Below are positions 8,246 through 17,183 of a DNA stretch of 64,000 nt, in pieces (within the stretch, counting starts at the first letter, position 1; every line of letters begins with the position of its first letter). The position numbers and the translations under genes were made by a program. The DNA is from Cereibacter ovatus. Lineage in GTDB: Bacteria > Pseudomonadota > Alphaproteobacteria > Rhodobacterales > Rhodobacteraceae. The stretch is from the NCBI RefSeq assembly GCF_900207575.1, contig NZ_OAOQ01000003.1, forward strand, positions 248,001 to 312,000, written 5' to 3'. The notes beneath the pieces were generated by a model. That model saw nothing but the letters and a program-made list of their open reading frames with translations, did not search any database and was not told where the DNA came from.

Positions 8246-9897
8246 CGGGTGAATTTCTTGTATTTCACCCGATGCGGCTCCACCGAATCCGGGCCAAGGC
8301 GGCGGATCTTGTCTTCCTCATAGGCTTCGAAGTTGCCTTCGAACCATTCCACATGGGCGTCGCCTTCAAAGGCCAGGATATGGGTGCACAGCCGGTCCAG
8401 GAAGAAGCGGTCGTGGCTGATGATGATGGCCGAGCCGGCGAAATCGTCGATCGCCGCTTCCAGCGCCTGAAGCGTTTCCACGTCAAGATCGTTGGTCGGT
8501 TCGTCCAGCAAGAGCACGTTGCCGTTCGAGCGCAGCAGTTTCGCCATATGCACCCGGTTGCGTTCGCCGCCCGACAGCAGGCCCACCTTCTTCTGCTGAT
8601 CGGTGCCCTTGAAGTTGAACGCCCCGCAATAGGCGCGGCTGTTCATCTCGAAATCGCCCAGGTGGATCACCTCAAGCCCGTCCGAGATTTCCTCCCACAC
8701 CGTCTTGTTCGGGTCGAGCGCGTCGCGCGACTGGTCGACATAGGACAGCTGCACCGTGTCGCCCACGGTGATCGTGCCGGAATCCGGCGGCTCTTGCCCG
8801 GTCAACATCTTGAACAGGGTGGATTTGCCGGCGCCGTTCGGCCCGATCACCCCCACCACGCCGCCCGGCGGGATCGAGAACGACAGGTTCTCGATCAACA
8901 GCTTGTCGCCCATGTGCTTGGTCAGGTTCTCGACCTCGATCACCTTGCCGCCCAGACGCTCGCCGTTGGGGATGATGATCTGCGCGGTCGAGACGCGTTC
9001 GCGCACCGACTGGCCGGCCAGTTCGTTGTATTTCTGGATCCGCGCCTTCTGCTTGGCCTGCCGCGCCTTGGCGCCCGAACGGATCCAGTCCAGTTCGCGT
9101 TGCAGAACCTTCTGCTTGGCCTTGTCCTCGCGCGCTTCCTGCAACATCCGCTTGGCCTTCTGTTCCAGCCATTGCGAATAGTTGCCCTCGTAGGGGATGC
9201 CGCGGCCGCGGTCGAGTTCCAGAATCCAGCCGGTGATGTCGTCCAGGAAATAGCGGTCGTGGGTGACGATCAGGATCGTGCCCTTGTAGTCGATCAGGTG
9301 CTGTTGCAGCCAGGCGATCGATTCCGCGTCAAGGTGGTTGGTCGGTTCGTCCAGAAGCAACATGTCGGGCGCTTCCAGCAACAGCTTGCACAGCGCCACC
9401 CGGCGCCGTTCGCCGCCCGACAGGCTTTCCACATCGGCGTCATCGGGCGGGCAGCGCAACGCCTCCATCGCGATGTCCACCTGGCTGTCGAGATCCCACA
9501 GGTTCTGCGAGTCGATCAGGTCTTGCAACTGGGCCATCTCGTCCGCGGTCTCGTCCGAGTAGTTCATGGCCAGTTCGTTGTAGCGGTCAAGGATCGCGCG
9601 CTTGGCGGCGACACCTTCCATCACGTTGCCGCGCACGTTCAGCGCCGGGTCAAGCTGGGGTTCCTGCGCCAGATAGCCGACGCGGGCGCCCTTGGCAGCC
9701 CAGGCCTCGCCTTTGAAATCGGTGTCCATGCCGGCCATGATGCGCAGCAGCGTCGATTTCCCCGAGCCGTTCACGCCCACGACGCCGATCTTCACGCCGG
9801 GCAGGAAGTTCAGGTGGACGTTCTCGAAGCACTTCTTGCCGCCGGGGTAGGTCTTGGAGACGCCCTCCATGTGGTAGACGTATTGATACGAGGCCAT
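8242..9897 (-). CDS. ettA: Energy-dependent translational throttle protein EttA (ABC-F ATPase)
   Basis: Soluble ABC-F protein that binds the ribosomal E site and gates early elongation according to ATP/ADP levels. The 551-residue product has two ABC domains without membrane segments: Walker [10 protein letters not shown] and GPNGAGKST, signatures [10 protein letters not shown] and [10 protein letters not shown], and Walker [12 protein letters not shown] and [11 protein letters not shown]. The inter-domain linker and arm have the EttA sequence pattern ([19 protein letters not shown]). The start at 9897 ([15 protein letters not shown]) matches the family; upstream in-frame sequence is out-of-frame nadD. 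It is divergent from nadD. Confidence 0.95.
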   Translation of the reverse strand: MASYQYVYHMEGVSKTYPGGKKCFENVHLNFLPGVKIGVVGVNGSGKSTLLRIMAGMDTDFKGEAWAAKGARVGYLAQEPQLDPALNVRGNVMEGVAAKRAILDRYNELAMNYSDETADEMAQLQDLIDSQNLWDLDSQVDIAMEALRCPPDDADVESLSGGERRRVALCKLLLEAPDMLLLDEPTNHLDAESIAWLQQHLIDYKGTILIVTHDRYFLDDITGWILELDRGRGIPYEGNYSQWLEQKAKRMLQEAREDKAKQKVLQRELDWIRSGAKARQAKQKARIQKYNELAGQSVRERVSTAQIIIPNGERLGGKVIEVENLTKHMGDKLLIENLSFSIPPGGVVGVIGPNGAGKSTLFKMLTGQEPPDSGTITVGDTVQLSYVDQSRDALDPNKTVWEEISDGLEVIHLGDFEMNSRAYCGAFNFKGTDQQKKVGLLSGGERNRVHMAKLLRSNGNVLLLDEPTNDLDVETLQALEAAIDDFAGSAIIISHDRFFLDRLCTHILAFEGDAHVEWFEGNFEAYEEDKIRRLGPDSVEPHRVKYKKFTR

Positions 9898-10029
9898 GCC
9901 AACTCTCCAAAATCTCGGGTCTGGCGGCCCTTTTACCGATTGCGCTGGACAAGCACAACGCGAGGATGGTTTCAGGCGCGCGATGTTTGCGGCTTTGCAG
10001 GGGCCGCGCCGGGGATTTCGGGGGGAAAT

Positions 10030-10638
10030 GTGCAGGGCTGGCCGGTCGCACGGGCGGGAATGGTGGTGGGCCTTCTCGGCGGGTCGTTCGATCCGGCCCA
10101 TGCCGGCCATGTCCATATCACACACGAGGCACTGAAGCGGTTCCGGCTGGACCGAGTCTGGTGGCTGGTTTCGCCCGGCAACCCGCTGAAGGCCCGCACG
10201 CCCGCGCCCCTGTCGGTGCGACTGGCCGAGGCGCGGCGGCTGATGCGCCACCCGCGGGTGGCGGTGACCGATCTTGAAGCGCGGATGGGCACCCGGTTCA
10301 CCGCCGAAACCTTGACGACGCTTCAGGCGCGCTATCCGGGTGTGCACTTCGTCTGGCTGATGGGGGCCGACAATCTGGTGCAGTTTCACCGCTGGGATCG
10401 CTGGCGCCAGATCATGGCAAGCGTCGCGGTGGGGGTGCTGGCGCGGCCGGGGGCGGGCTTGCGGGGCCGGACCAGCCCCGCCGCGCGCAGCTATGCCAAG
10501 GCGCGGCTGCCGGCCGGGGCTGCGGCCGGGCTGGCCCGTGCCGCACGCCCGGCATGGTGTTTTGTGAACCTGCCGATGGTCGACCTGTCCTCGACCGCGA
10601 TCCGCGCCCGGGGCGGCTGGCGGCCCGGGGACGCCTGA
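10030..10638 (+). CDS. nadD: Nicotinate-nucleotide adenylyltransferase
   Basis: Cytoplasmic enzyme converting nicotinate mononucleotide and ATP to deamido-NAD+ in NAD biosynthesis. The nucleotidyltransferase motif [14 protein letters not shown] lies near the N-terminus and the C-terminal phosphate-binding motif is [12 protein letters not shown]. The start is a choice between ATG at 10060 and GTG at 10030. The GTG has a strong G-rich ribosome-binding site at about 10019-10025 and adds a PVARAGM segment that I recall in relatives, so it is used here (202 residues). It faces away from ettA and converges on the lipocalin gene. Confidence 0.93.
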   Translation: MQGWPVARAGMVVGLLGGSFDPAHAGHVHITHEALKRFRLDRVWWLVSPGNPLKARTPAPLSVRLAEARRLMRHPRVAVTDLEARMGTRFTAETLTTLQARYPGVHFVWLMGADNLVQFHRWDRWRQIMASVAVGVLARPGAGLRGRTSPAARSYAKARLPAGAAAGLARAARPAWCFVNLPMVDLSSTAIRARGGWRPGDA

Positions 10639-10680
10639 CGGTTACAGACCGCCAGTGCAAGGCCCCGCGGCAGCGCCGCC

Positions 10681-10703
10681 TGCGGGGGCTCGATGCCCCC
10701 GCA
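10681..10703. terminator. Inverted repeat between nadD and the lipocalin gene
   Basis: Nine-base arms TGCGGGGGC and GCCCCCGCA flank a 5-nt loop. The core is the exact reverse complement of the core at 3878-3896 between another convergent pair, which suggests a shared bidirectional terminator sequence. Confidence 0.65.
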
Positions 10704-10767
10704 AGCGGCCACCCCGGCCCGCCTTCCGGCCAGACGCAGGGGCAAAGCCTCGGCCCCACACACCGCC

Positions 10768-11286
10768 TCAGCGGTGCAGGATCCGCTGCAAGGCTGCCGG
10801 ATCGTAGCCACTCCGCTCGAACAGGTCGCGCGCCGCGCGCAATTCGCGCGGATCGATCTGCCGATCGCGATGCAGCACCCAGCCCGCAATCCGCGTCGGC
10901 GTCCCCACCACCAGCGTCTGCCCGTCACGCGACAGCCCCAGGATCCAGTAGTCGCCGTCGAACGGCACCCCGTCCAGATCCACCTTCAACCGCCCCGGCG
11001 CCACGACCCGCGCGGTCCCCCCGATGCGGCGGATCTCGTCGCCCACCCGGCAGCGGTTCTCCAGCGCGATCCGCCCATCGGCAAGCGGGCGATAGGCCGC
11101 CGTCGTATGGCTGCAATCGCGCTGGAACGGCGCGGGGAAACTGGCCACCTCATACCACAGCCCGGCCAACTCGGCCGGCTGCACATCGGTCCGCACGAAC
11201 ATGGACGAACCGATCCAGCGCGCCGAAGGCACATGGGGCGCGCAGGCCACAAGCCCGAGGACACCAAGCAAAAGCAGTCGTTTCAC
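10768..11286 (-). CDS. Bacterial lipocalin lipoprotein (Blc-like)
   Basis: A 172-residue lipoprotein with a signal peptide ending in the lipobox LVAC, so it is probably anchored in the outer membrane. The lipocalin signature GLWYEVASFPAPFQRDC follows, with the family's central strand pattern (YWILGLSRDGQTLVVGTP) and C-terminal helix. Bacterial lipocalins bind lysophospholipids or other hydrophobic ligands and are stress-linked in some species. The gene is followed on the minus strand by the inverted repeat at 10681-10703. The ligand cannot be inferred. Confidence 0.87.
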   Translation of the reverse strand: MKRLLLLGVLGLVACAPHVPSARWIGSSMFVRTDVQPAELAGLWYEVASFPAPFQRDCSHTTAAYRPLADGRIALENRCRVGDEIRRIGGTARVVAPGRLKVDLDGVPFDGDYWILGLSRDGQTLVVGTPTRIAGWVLHRDRQIDPRELRAARDLFERSGYDPAALQRILHR

Positions 11287-11375
11287 CAGACTCTCCCTCT
11301 TATCGATCCCGCACTTTCGCGGGGCGCCTCATCACCTCCCGGCGCTCGGCCCGTGGCCCCGGACGGCACCCCGCC

Positions 11376-13394
11376 TCAGGCCGCATCCAGCAGACCGCGC
11401 CCCTTCAGCAACGCCTCGACCCCCGGCATCCGGCCGCGGAAAGCGGTGTAAAGCTCCTCGGCCTCGCGCGAACCGCCGGCCGACAACACATGCTCCTCCA
11501 GCCGGCGCGCCACTTCTGGATCGAATGCATCCCCCGCCTCGTCGAAGGCCGCAAAAGCGTCGGCATCCATCACCTCGGACCACATGTAGCTGTAATAGCC
11601 CGCCGAATAGCCATCCCCCGAAAACACATGCGCGAAATGCGGCGTCGCATGCCGCATCCGGATCGACTTCGGCATCCCCAGCGCCTCCAGAACCTCGGCC
11701 TGCCGCGCCATCGGATCGGCCGGCGCCGAAGCCTCATGGAACGTCAGATCCACCATTGCGGACGAGATGAATTCGACCGTGGCAAAGCCCTGATCGTAAG
11801 TCGCGGCCGCCAGCACCTTCTTGCGCATCGCAGCCGGCATCGGCTCCTGGGTCTGCCAGTGCCGGGCATGACGCTCCAACACCTCGGGAACCGCCAGCCA
11901 GTGCTCGAACAACTGGCTTGGCAACTCCACGAAATCGCGCGCGACCGACGTGCCGGAAATGAACACATAGGTCACATCCGACAGCATCTGATGCAGCGCA
12001 TGACCAAATTCGTGGAACAACGTCCGCGCATCGTCCCAGGACAGCAGCGCCGGCTCTCCCTTGGCGAAATTGCACACATTCACCACGATGGGGCGAACCT
12101 CGCCACCCAGCTTGCGCTGCCCGCGCATCGTCGAACACCACGCCCCCGACCGCTTCGAGGCCCGGGCAAAGTAATCCCCCAGAAACACCGCCATGTGCCG
12201 CCCGCCGCGCGTCACCTCCCACCCACGGACGTCGGGATGGTAAAACGGCCCCTCAAGCGGGCGGAACTCCAACCCGAACAGCCGGTTCGCACAGTCGAAC
12301 GCGGCCTCGATCATCCGGTCCAGGGGCAGGTAAGCCTTCAGCGCCGCCTCATCCAGATCGAATTCGGCCGCGCGCCGCTTCTCGGAATAATAGCGCCAGT
12401 CCCACGGCTCCAGATCGCCATTGAGGCCATCGGCATGCATCATGCCCGCCAGCACCGCGGCATCCGCCTCGGCCCGGGCTTTCGCCGGCACCCAGACCCG
12501 CGACAGCAAGGCGCGCACCGCATCGGGGCTTTTCGCCATCTCGGTTTCCAGCTTGTAGGCAGCAAAACTGGCATAGCCCAACAGCTTCGCCCGCTCCTCG
12601 CGCAAGGCCAGGATCTCGGCGGCAATCCCGCGGTTGTCGGTCGCCCCCCCATTGGCCCCCCGCGCCACCCAGGCCTCATAAGCCACCCGCCGCAACTCGC
12701 GCCGGGGCGAGAATTGCAGAAACGGCACGATCAGCGACCGGCTCAGCGTCAGAACCGGCCCCGCCTCCCCCCGCTCAGCCCCCGCCGCCCGCGCGGCGGC
12801 CATGACAAACGCGGGCAACCCCTCCAGATCCGCCTCGGCCAAAGGCAGAAACCAGCCGCGCTCATCCGCCAGCAGATTCTGGCTGAACGCCGTCCCCAGC
12901 ACGGCCAGACGCGCCTTCACAGCCGTCAACCGCTCGGCGGCCTCCCCCTCCAGCCGCGCGCCGGATCGGACGAACATCCGCCGATACAGCATCAACACCC
13001 GCTCCTGCTCGGCCGTCAGCCCAAGCCCCTCGCGCTGCTGCCACACCCGCTCGATCCGCTCGAACAAGGCGCGATTGTTCACAATCTCGGATGAAAAAGC
13101 CGACATCTTCGGCGCCAACTCGCGCTGAAGCGCCTCGCGCGCTGTCGTGCTGTCAGCACCCGCCAGATTGTAAAACACCCCCGCCACCCGGTCGAGCGTC
13201 GCCTCCGCCAGTTCCATCGCCTCGATCACATTGGCGAAATCGGCCGGCGCCGGGTTCGCGGCAATGGCGGCAATCGCAGCCCGCGCCTCCACCAGCCCCG
13301 CCTCGAAGGCCGGGGCGAAATCCTCGTCGCGGATCCTCTCGAAAGGGGGCAACCCGAACGGCGCATCCCAAGGCGAAAGCAGCGGATTGGTCAT
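11376..13394 (-). CDS. M3-family zinc oligopeptidase (OpdA/Dcp-like)
   Basis: A 672-residue thimet-oligopeptidase-family enzyme without a signal peptide, expected to degrade short peptides in the cytoplasm. The zinc site HEFGHALHQM is visible, with a downstream glutamate in FVELPSQLFEHW as probable third ligand. The length matches oligopeptidase A and peptidyl-dipeptidase Dcp, and the sequence does not separate the two clearly. It lies downstream of the MoeB-like gene on the same strand, separated by a hairpin element, so it probably has its own promoter. Confidence 0.9.
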   Translation of the reverse strand: MTNPLLSPWDAPFGLPPFERIRDEDFAPAFEAGLVEARAAIAAIAANPAPADFANVIEAMELAEATLDRVAGVFYNLAGADSTTAREALQRELAPKMSAFSSEIVNNRALFERIERVWQQREGLGLTAEQERVLMLYRRMFVRSGARLEGEAAERLTAVKARLAVLGTAFSQNLLADERGWFLPLAEADLEGLPAFVMAAARAAGAERGEAGPVLTLSRSLIVPFLQFSPRRELRRVAYEAWVARGANGGATDNRGIAAEILALREERAKLLGYASFAAYKLETEMAKSPDAVRALLSRVWVPAKARAEADAAVLAGMMHADGLNGDLEPWDWRYYSEKRRAAEFDLDEAALKAYLPLDRMIEAAFDCANRLFGLEFRPLEGPFYHPDVRGWEVTRGGRHMAVFLGDYFARASKRSGAWCSTMRGQRKLGGEVRPIVVNVCNFAKGEPALLSWDDARTLFHEFGHALHQMLSDVTYVFISGTSVARDFVELPSQLFEHWLAVPEVLERHARHWQTQEPMPAAMRKKVLAAATYDQGFATVEFISSAMVDLTFHEASAPADPMARQAEVLEALGMPKSIRMRHATPHFAHVFSGDGYSAGYYSYMWSEVMDADAFAAFDEAGDAFDPEVARRLEEHVLSAGGSREAEELYTAFRGRMPGVEALLKGRGLLDAA

Positions 13395-13461
13395 GGCAAA
13401 TCTCCTTCACGGCCAAAGCTAGGGCCGCGCCGCGCCCCCGTCCATCCCCCACCGCCCTGCT

Positions 13462-13510
13462 TTCATTCTGGCCCAAATATCCCGGGGGCGCGGGGGCAGC
13501 GCCCCCGCCC
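13462..13510 (-). repeat. Dispersed hairpin element, subtype B, copy 2
   Basis: On the plus strand it contains TTCATTCTGGCCCAAATATC, then CCGGGGG and the hairpin GCGGGGGC-agc-GCCCCCGC. It is 26 bp after the stop of the minus-strand MoeB-like gene and upstream of the M3 peptidase gene. Subtype B copies are at 21716, 50781 and 58675. Confidence 0.85.
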
Positions 13511-13535
13511 TTGCCACCCAACCGGCGGGCAAATT

Positions 13536-14573
13536 TCAGTGCCGCCCCCCGCAAACCGGACAGCCCTCGCGCGCCTTCACCGCGATCCGGCGCGTCTCCC
13601 CCCACAGCGCATCATGGATCAACAGCGCCCCGCGCAGCGTGGCCCCCGCGCCGATCAGATGCTTCACCGCCTCCAGCGCCATGATCGCACCGATCACCCC
13701 CGGCAGCGGCGCGATCACCCCCGCCTCGGCGCAGGACGGCACCAGCCCGGGCGCCGGGCGCACCGGAAAGACACATTCGAAGCAGGGGCCGCCGCGGGCC
13801 GGGTCATACAGGCTGACCTGCCCCTCCCATTGCGCGATAGCTCCGGAAATCAACGGCTTGCCCAACCGCACCGCGATCCGGTTGGCCAGATACCGGGTGT
13901 CGAAATTGTCTGTCCCGTCAAGGATCAGGTCATGATCGGCAAACAGATCCGCCGCGATCTCTTCGGTCAGCCGTCGCTGATAGGGGCGCACCTCGACAAA
14001 GGGATTCAGCGCCCGCATCGCCTCGGCAGCCGAGGCGACCTTGGCCGTCCCGATCCGCGCATCGGTATGGATCACCTGCCGCTGAAGGTTCGACGCCTCG
14101 ACCACATCGCCGTCGATCACCCCGATCGTCCCTACGCCCGCTGCCGCCAGATACAACAGCACCGGAGAGCCCAGCCCCCCCGCACCGATCACCAGAACCC
14201 GCGCCTGCTTCAGCCGTTTCTGACCCGGCCCCCCCACCTCGCGCAGCATGATATGGCGGGCGTATCGCTCCAGTTCCGCGGGGCGGAACGTGCCCTGCGC
14301 GGGCGGCACCACCCGCCCCGCCGCCCGCCGTTTCAGCCGGGCCAACAGCGCGCGATAGCCCAGTGTCAGCCCCACCAGCGCGCCCAGCACCAACCACGGC
14401 TCAGCCCGCCCGCCGGTGGCGGTTCGGAACGGATGACCATCGGGCAACAGCAGATGCGCCGATACCACCCCGGCCCAAAGACAGCCCAGCATCAACAGCC
14501 GCAGCCGCACCGGCAGCTTCAACGCCCAACCCAAGGCCCAAAGTGCCCCCATCAAAACCAAAAGCGCCAGCAT
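13536..14573 (-). CDS. moeB: MoeB/ThiF/HesA-family adenylyltransferase with N-terminal membrane segments
   Basis: E1-like enzyme that adenylates the C-terminal glycine of a small sulfur-carrier protein such as MoaD or ThiS. The 345-residue product has a nucleotide-binding GAGGLGSP, the catalytic segment DGTDNFDTRYLAN, and zinc cysteines in CFECVF and CPVCGGRH. The first ~85 residues hold about three hydrophobic stretches (MLALLVLMGALWALGWALKL, LLMLGCLWAGVVSAHLLL and WLVLGALVGLTLGYRALLA), an extension absent from E. coli MoeB that probably anchors the enzyme to the inner membrane. Assignment to molybdopterin rather than thiamine synthesis is tentative. No moa or thi genes are adjacent. Confidence 0.85.
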   Translation of the reverse strand: MLALLVLMGALWALGWALKLPVRLRLLMLGCLWAGVVSAHLLLPDGHPFRTATGGRAEPWLVLGALVGLTLGYRALLARLKRRAAGRVVPPAQGTFRPAELERYARHIMLREVGGPGQKRLKQARVLVIGAGGLGSPVLLYLAAAGVGTIGVIDGDVVEASNLQRQVIHTDARIGTAKVASAAEAMRALNPFVEVRPYQRRLTEEIAADLFADHDLILDGTDNFDTRYLANRIAVRLGKPLISGAIAQWEGQVSLYDPARGGPCFECVFPVRPAPGLVPSCAEAGVIAPLPGVIGAIMALEAVKHLIGAGATLRGALLIHDALWGETRRIAVKAREGCPVCGGRH

Positions 14574-15046
14574 CAGCCCCTCTCCCCCCGGAAATGGCCA
14601 TCATGCGCCACGTGCCGGGCACAGCCCGACAGACGGCACGGACCGCGCCATGGGCTGACAAAACAGGCATCATTCATCGCTCATTCAATCTCCTGGATCG
14701 GCGCGTCCATATCAGGATCGGGCATATCAAGATCGGGCACATCACGACCGGGGCAAGCCCCGCCCGGCTTATCCGGCATCGTTACCCGGCGGCGGGGCCT
14801 TGGGCCAGTGCGGCATGGGCCAGTGCGCCATGGTTCGGGCGCCATGGTTCGGGCGCCATGGGTCAGTGCGCCATGGTTCGGGGCCCCCGAACCCCGTCCC
14901 GTAACAGCGGACCGACAGACTCAAGGTCTTCCGCCCATCACCCCCCAAACCGTGACGGGCCTTCATTCTGCGGCTTGATGAAAGGGGCCGGACGGGCCAC
15001 CTTGGCCGCCGAGATGTCTCAAACGCAGACCGACGGGGCCGAACAC
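14574..15046. other. 473-bp spacer with two short tandem-repeat arrays
   Basis: This spacer lies between the MoeB-like gene (minus) and the glyoxalase gene (plus). It contains two arrays. At 14696-14755 there are 15-bp units such as ATCAGGATCGGGCAT. At 14802-14883 there are five units alternating 15 bp (GGGCCAGTGCGGCAT type) and 14 bp (GGTTCGGGCGCCAT, twice exactly). A 32-codon minus-strand frame, 14681-14779, reads through the first array with repeated PDLDM-like residues but has only a weak ribosome-binding site. I see no convincing gene. Confidence 0.6.
14802..14883. repeat. 14/15-bp tandem repeat array
   Basis: Five consecutive units each ending in GCGSCAT or GCGCCAT: two GGGCCAGTGCG-type 15-mers, two identical GGTTCGGGCGCCAT 14-mers and one GGGTCAGTGCGCCAT, then a partial unit. 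GGCGCCATGG palindromic cores recur inside. This is too short and too regular to be a CRISPR array. Confidence 0.8.
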
Positions 15047-15475
15047 ATGCAGATCAGATATCTTCACACCATGATCCGGGTTCTAGACCTTGATCGGACG
15101 ATGGCGTTCTTTGGCCTGCTGGGTTTACAGGAAACCCGGCGCATCGAAAGCGAACAGGGACGCTTCACGCTGGTGTTCATGGCCCCGCCCGGGCAGCCGG
15201 ACTGTCCCGTGGAATTGACCTTCAACTGGGACGGCGACGAAGGGCTGCCGTCGGACAGCCGGCATTTTGGCCATCTCGCTTACGGGGTCGAGAATATCCA
15301 TGACATGTGCGCGCATTTGCAGGCCAATGGCGTGACCATCAACCGCCCGCCGCGCGACGGGCGCATGGCCTTTGTCCGCAGCCCCGACAATGTCTCGGTC
15401 GAACTGCTTCAGATCGGCGCCGCACTGCCCCCGGCCGAGCCCTGGGCCTCGATGCCGAACACCGGCCACTGGTAA
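15047..15475 (+). CDS. gloA: Lactoylglutathione lyase (glyoxalase I), VOC family
   Basis: A 142-residue metalloenzyme isomerising the methylglyoxal-glutathione hemithioacetal to S-lactoylglutathione. All four metal ligands of glyoxalase I are recognisable: the histidine in YLHTMIRV, the glutamate in PVELTFNW, the histidine in HFGHLAYGV and the glutamate in VSVELLQ. The start at 15047 (MQIRYLHTMIR) matches family N-termini; an in-frame ATG at 15014 would add 11 residues. It is a single gene converging on ribD with only 4 bp between stops and no visible terminator hairpin. Confidence 0.92.
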   Translation: MQIRYLHTMIRVLDLDRTMAFFGLLGLQETRRIESEQGRFTLVFMAPPGQPDCPVELTFNWDGDEGLPSDSRHFGHLAYGVENIHDMCAHLQANGVTINRPPRDGRMAFVRSPDNVSVELLQIGAALPPAEPWASMPNTGHW

Positions 15476-15479
15476 GGGA

Positions 15480-16568
15480 TCACAGCGGCCGCCAGCGGCT
15501 CAGCACATCCACGCCCGCCACCTCGACCGAGGCCAGCCGGAACGCCGGCGCCTCGGCCAGATGGGCCAGATGCAGCGGGCCGGTCGCGGCGCGGCCTTCC
15601 TCGCCGATCAGCTTGCCGGCGGTGAAGCTGACCAGCTCATCACACAGCCCCGCCCGGATCAGCCCCGCGGCAAGCCGCGCGCCGCCTTCGCAGAAAATCC
15701 GGGTCAGGCCCTCGTCCGCAAGCCGGCGCAACGCGTCAATGGCATCCAGCCCGTCCGGGCCGGCCGCACAGGCGATCAGCCGGGCGCCGGTGGCCTGCCA
15801 TGCCGCACGGGCGGCGGCAGGGGCCTCGGGGCCATGGCACATCCAGACCGGAACATGGCGCGCGGTGCGGCCCAGCCGGCTGTCGGGAAGGTGGCGCAGG
15901 CGGCTGTCCAGCACGATGCGAACCGGCTGATGCACGGCGCCCATCTCGCGCACGGACAGGTCGGGATCATCGGCCAGCGCCGTGCCCACCCCCACCAACA
16001 CCGCGTCATGGCGCATCCGCATCGCATGAACCACCCGCCGCGCCGCCGCCCCGGTGATCCAGCGGCTTTCGCCCGCGGCGGTGGCAATCCGCCCGTCCAG
16101 CGTCGTGGCCAGTTTCAGGGTCAGGAACGGCAACCCTCGCGTCACGCGCTTCAGGAACCCGGCATTGGCGGCCTGCGCCTCGGCTTCCAGAACGCCTTCC
16201 GTCACCGCGATCCCGGCCGCCCGCAGCAGCGCGTGCCCCTGCCCGGCCACCCGCGGATCGGGATCGCCGGTGCCCGTCACCACCCGCGCCACGCCGGCCG
16301 AAATCAGCGCCTCGGCGCAGGGTGGGGTGCGGCCGTGATGGGCGCAAGGTTCCAGCGTGACATAGGCCGTGGCCCCCAGCGCCGCGGCGCCGGCCTGCGC
16401 CAGCGCCACCGTCTCGGCGTGCGGACGGCCACCGGGCTGGGTCCAGCCGCGGCCCACCACGCGCCCGGCCTTGACGATCACGCAGCCCACGGCCGGGTTC
16501 GGCCATGTCCGGCCGAGCCCCCGCGCGGCCAGCGCCAATGCATGCGCCATATGGGCGACGTCGGTCAC
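15480..16568 (-). CDS. ribD: Bifunctional riboflavin deaminase/reductase RibD
   Basis: Catalyses the deamination of the pyrimidine riboflavin precursor and its subsequent side-chain reduction. The N-terminal CMP/dCMP-deaminase domain has the zinc motifs HAETVAL around residue 50 and [11 protein letters not shown] around residue 74. The C-terminal reductase domain begins around residue 145, with [13 protein letters not shown] and SRWITG. The 362-residue length is typical. The start overlaps the nrdR stop as ATGA, so the two genes are translationally coupled; this nrdR-ribD order is common in alphaproteobacteria. Confidence 0.95.
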   Translation of the reverse strand: MTDVAHMAHALALAARGLGRTWPNPAVGCVIVKAGRVVGRGWTQPGGRPHAETVALAQAGAAALGATAYVTLEPCAHHGRTPPCAEALISAGVARVVTGTGDPDPRVAGQGHALLRAAGIAVTEGVLEAEAQAANAGFLKRVTRGLPFLTLKLATTLDGRIATAAGESRWITGAAARRVVHAMRMRHDAVLVGVGTALADDPDLSVREMGAVHQPVRIVLDSRLRHLPDSRLGRTARHVPVWMCHGPEAPAAARAAWQATGARLIACAAGPDGLDAIDALRRLADEGLTRIFCEGGARLAAGLIRAGLCDELVSFTAGKLIGEEGRAATGPLHLAHLAEAPAFRLASVEVAGVDVLSRWRPL

Positions 16569-17035
16569 TCTTCGGTCGGGATGACCGAGGGGCGAAGTTC
16601 GGACACGAACTTGTCGAAATCGTCCGCCGCCTGGAAGTTCTTGTAAACGCTGGCAAAGCGCACATAGGCCACGGTATCGATCCGCGCCAGGCTTTCCATC
16701 ACGATCTCGCCGATCACCTTCGAGGGGATATCGGTATCACCCAGCGATTCCAACCGGCGCACGATGCCCGAAATCATCTGATCGATCCGTTCCGGCTCGA
16801 TCGGGCGCTTCTGCATCGCGATCCGGATCGAGCGTTCCAGCTTGGTCCGGTCGAAATCCTCGCGCTTGCCCGAGGATTTGATCACCACCAGATCGCGCAG
16901 CTGCACACGTTCATAGGTGGTGAACCGGCCGCCACAGGCCGGGCAGAACCGGCGGCGGCGGATCGAGACGTGATCCTCGGCCGGACGGCTGTCTTTCACT
17001 TGCGTGTCGATGTTTCCGCAGAACGGACAGCGCAT
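16565..17035 (-). CDS. nrdR: Transcriptional repressor NrdR
   Basis: A 156-residue zinc-ribbon/ATP-cone repressor of ribonucleotide reductase genes that senses ATP and dATP. The zinc ribbon is CPFC at residues 3-6 and CPAC about 30 residues later, followed by [12 protein letters not shown]. The ATP-cone region [19 protein letters not shown] follows. The start is the ATG at 17035, giving the canonical MRCPFCGN N-terminus and preceded by GGGAGAGG; the frame continues upstream to a TTG. A DnaA-box-like sequence lies about 45 bp upstream. Confidence 0.95.
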   Translation of the reverse strand: MRCPFCGNIDTQVKDSRPAEDHVSIRRRRFCPACGGRFTTYERVQLRDLVVIKSSGKREDFDRTKLERSIRIAMQKRPIEPERIDQMISGIVRRLESLGDTDIPSKVIGEIVMESLARIDTVAYVRFASVYKNFQAADDFDKFVSELRPSVIPTEE

Positions 17036-17077
17036 CCGCCTCTCCCTCAAACGTCAGATCCGGGGGTTGCCCTCTTG

Positions 17078-17087
17078 TTATCCACAA
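17078..17087. promoter_or_regulatory. Consensus DnaA-box sequence upstream of nrdR
   Basis: TTATCCACAA matches the DnaA 9-mer TTATCCACA exactly. It sits in the imperfect dyad CTTGTTATCCACAAG, about 45 bp upstream of the nrdR start. It could be a regulatory site or chance; no cluster of boxes is present, so it is not an origin. Confidence 0.4.
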
Positions 17088-17121
17088 GACCATAGGGGCC
17101 GACATAGGGGTTGCACAACGG

Positions 17122-17152
17122 AAAACGCGCCCCACCAGATAAGGGGGGCGCG
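17122..17152 (-). terminator. Terminator of the dnaG-rpoD-17184 transcription unit
   Basis: Eight-base arms CGCGCCCC (17126-17133) and GGGGCGCG (17145-17152) form a hairpin. On the minus strand it is followed by TTTTCC. It lies about 30 bp after the stop of the secreted-protein gene. Confidence 0.75.
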
Positions 17153-17183
17153 CCTGTGGCTTCCGGGACTCAGCCGGGGCGGA

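Noticed and set aside
8173-10062. Long plus-strand frame running into nadD
   Set aside because: It is antisense to ettA over most of its length and only its end is nadD; the codon pattern and conserved domains support the minus-strand gene.
10554-13094. Plus-strand frame of about 846 codons
   Set aside because: It lies antisense to the lipocalin and M3 peptidase genes and is arginine/proline-rich, as expected of the antisense strand of GC-rich genes.
14802-14883. Possible CRISPR array
   Set aside because: The units are only 14-15 bp with no spacers between them, and there are no cas genes in the window.
14961-14972. Partial match to the dispersed-element box (CTTCATTCTGCG)
   Set aside because: It matches only the first ten bases, is not followed by the AAATATCC part or a hairpin, and is probably chance.
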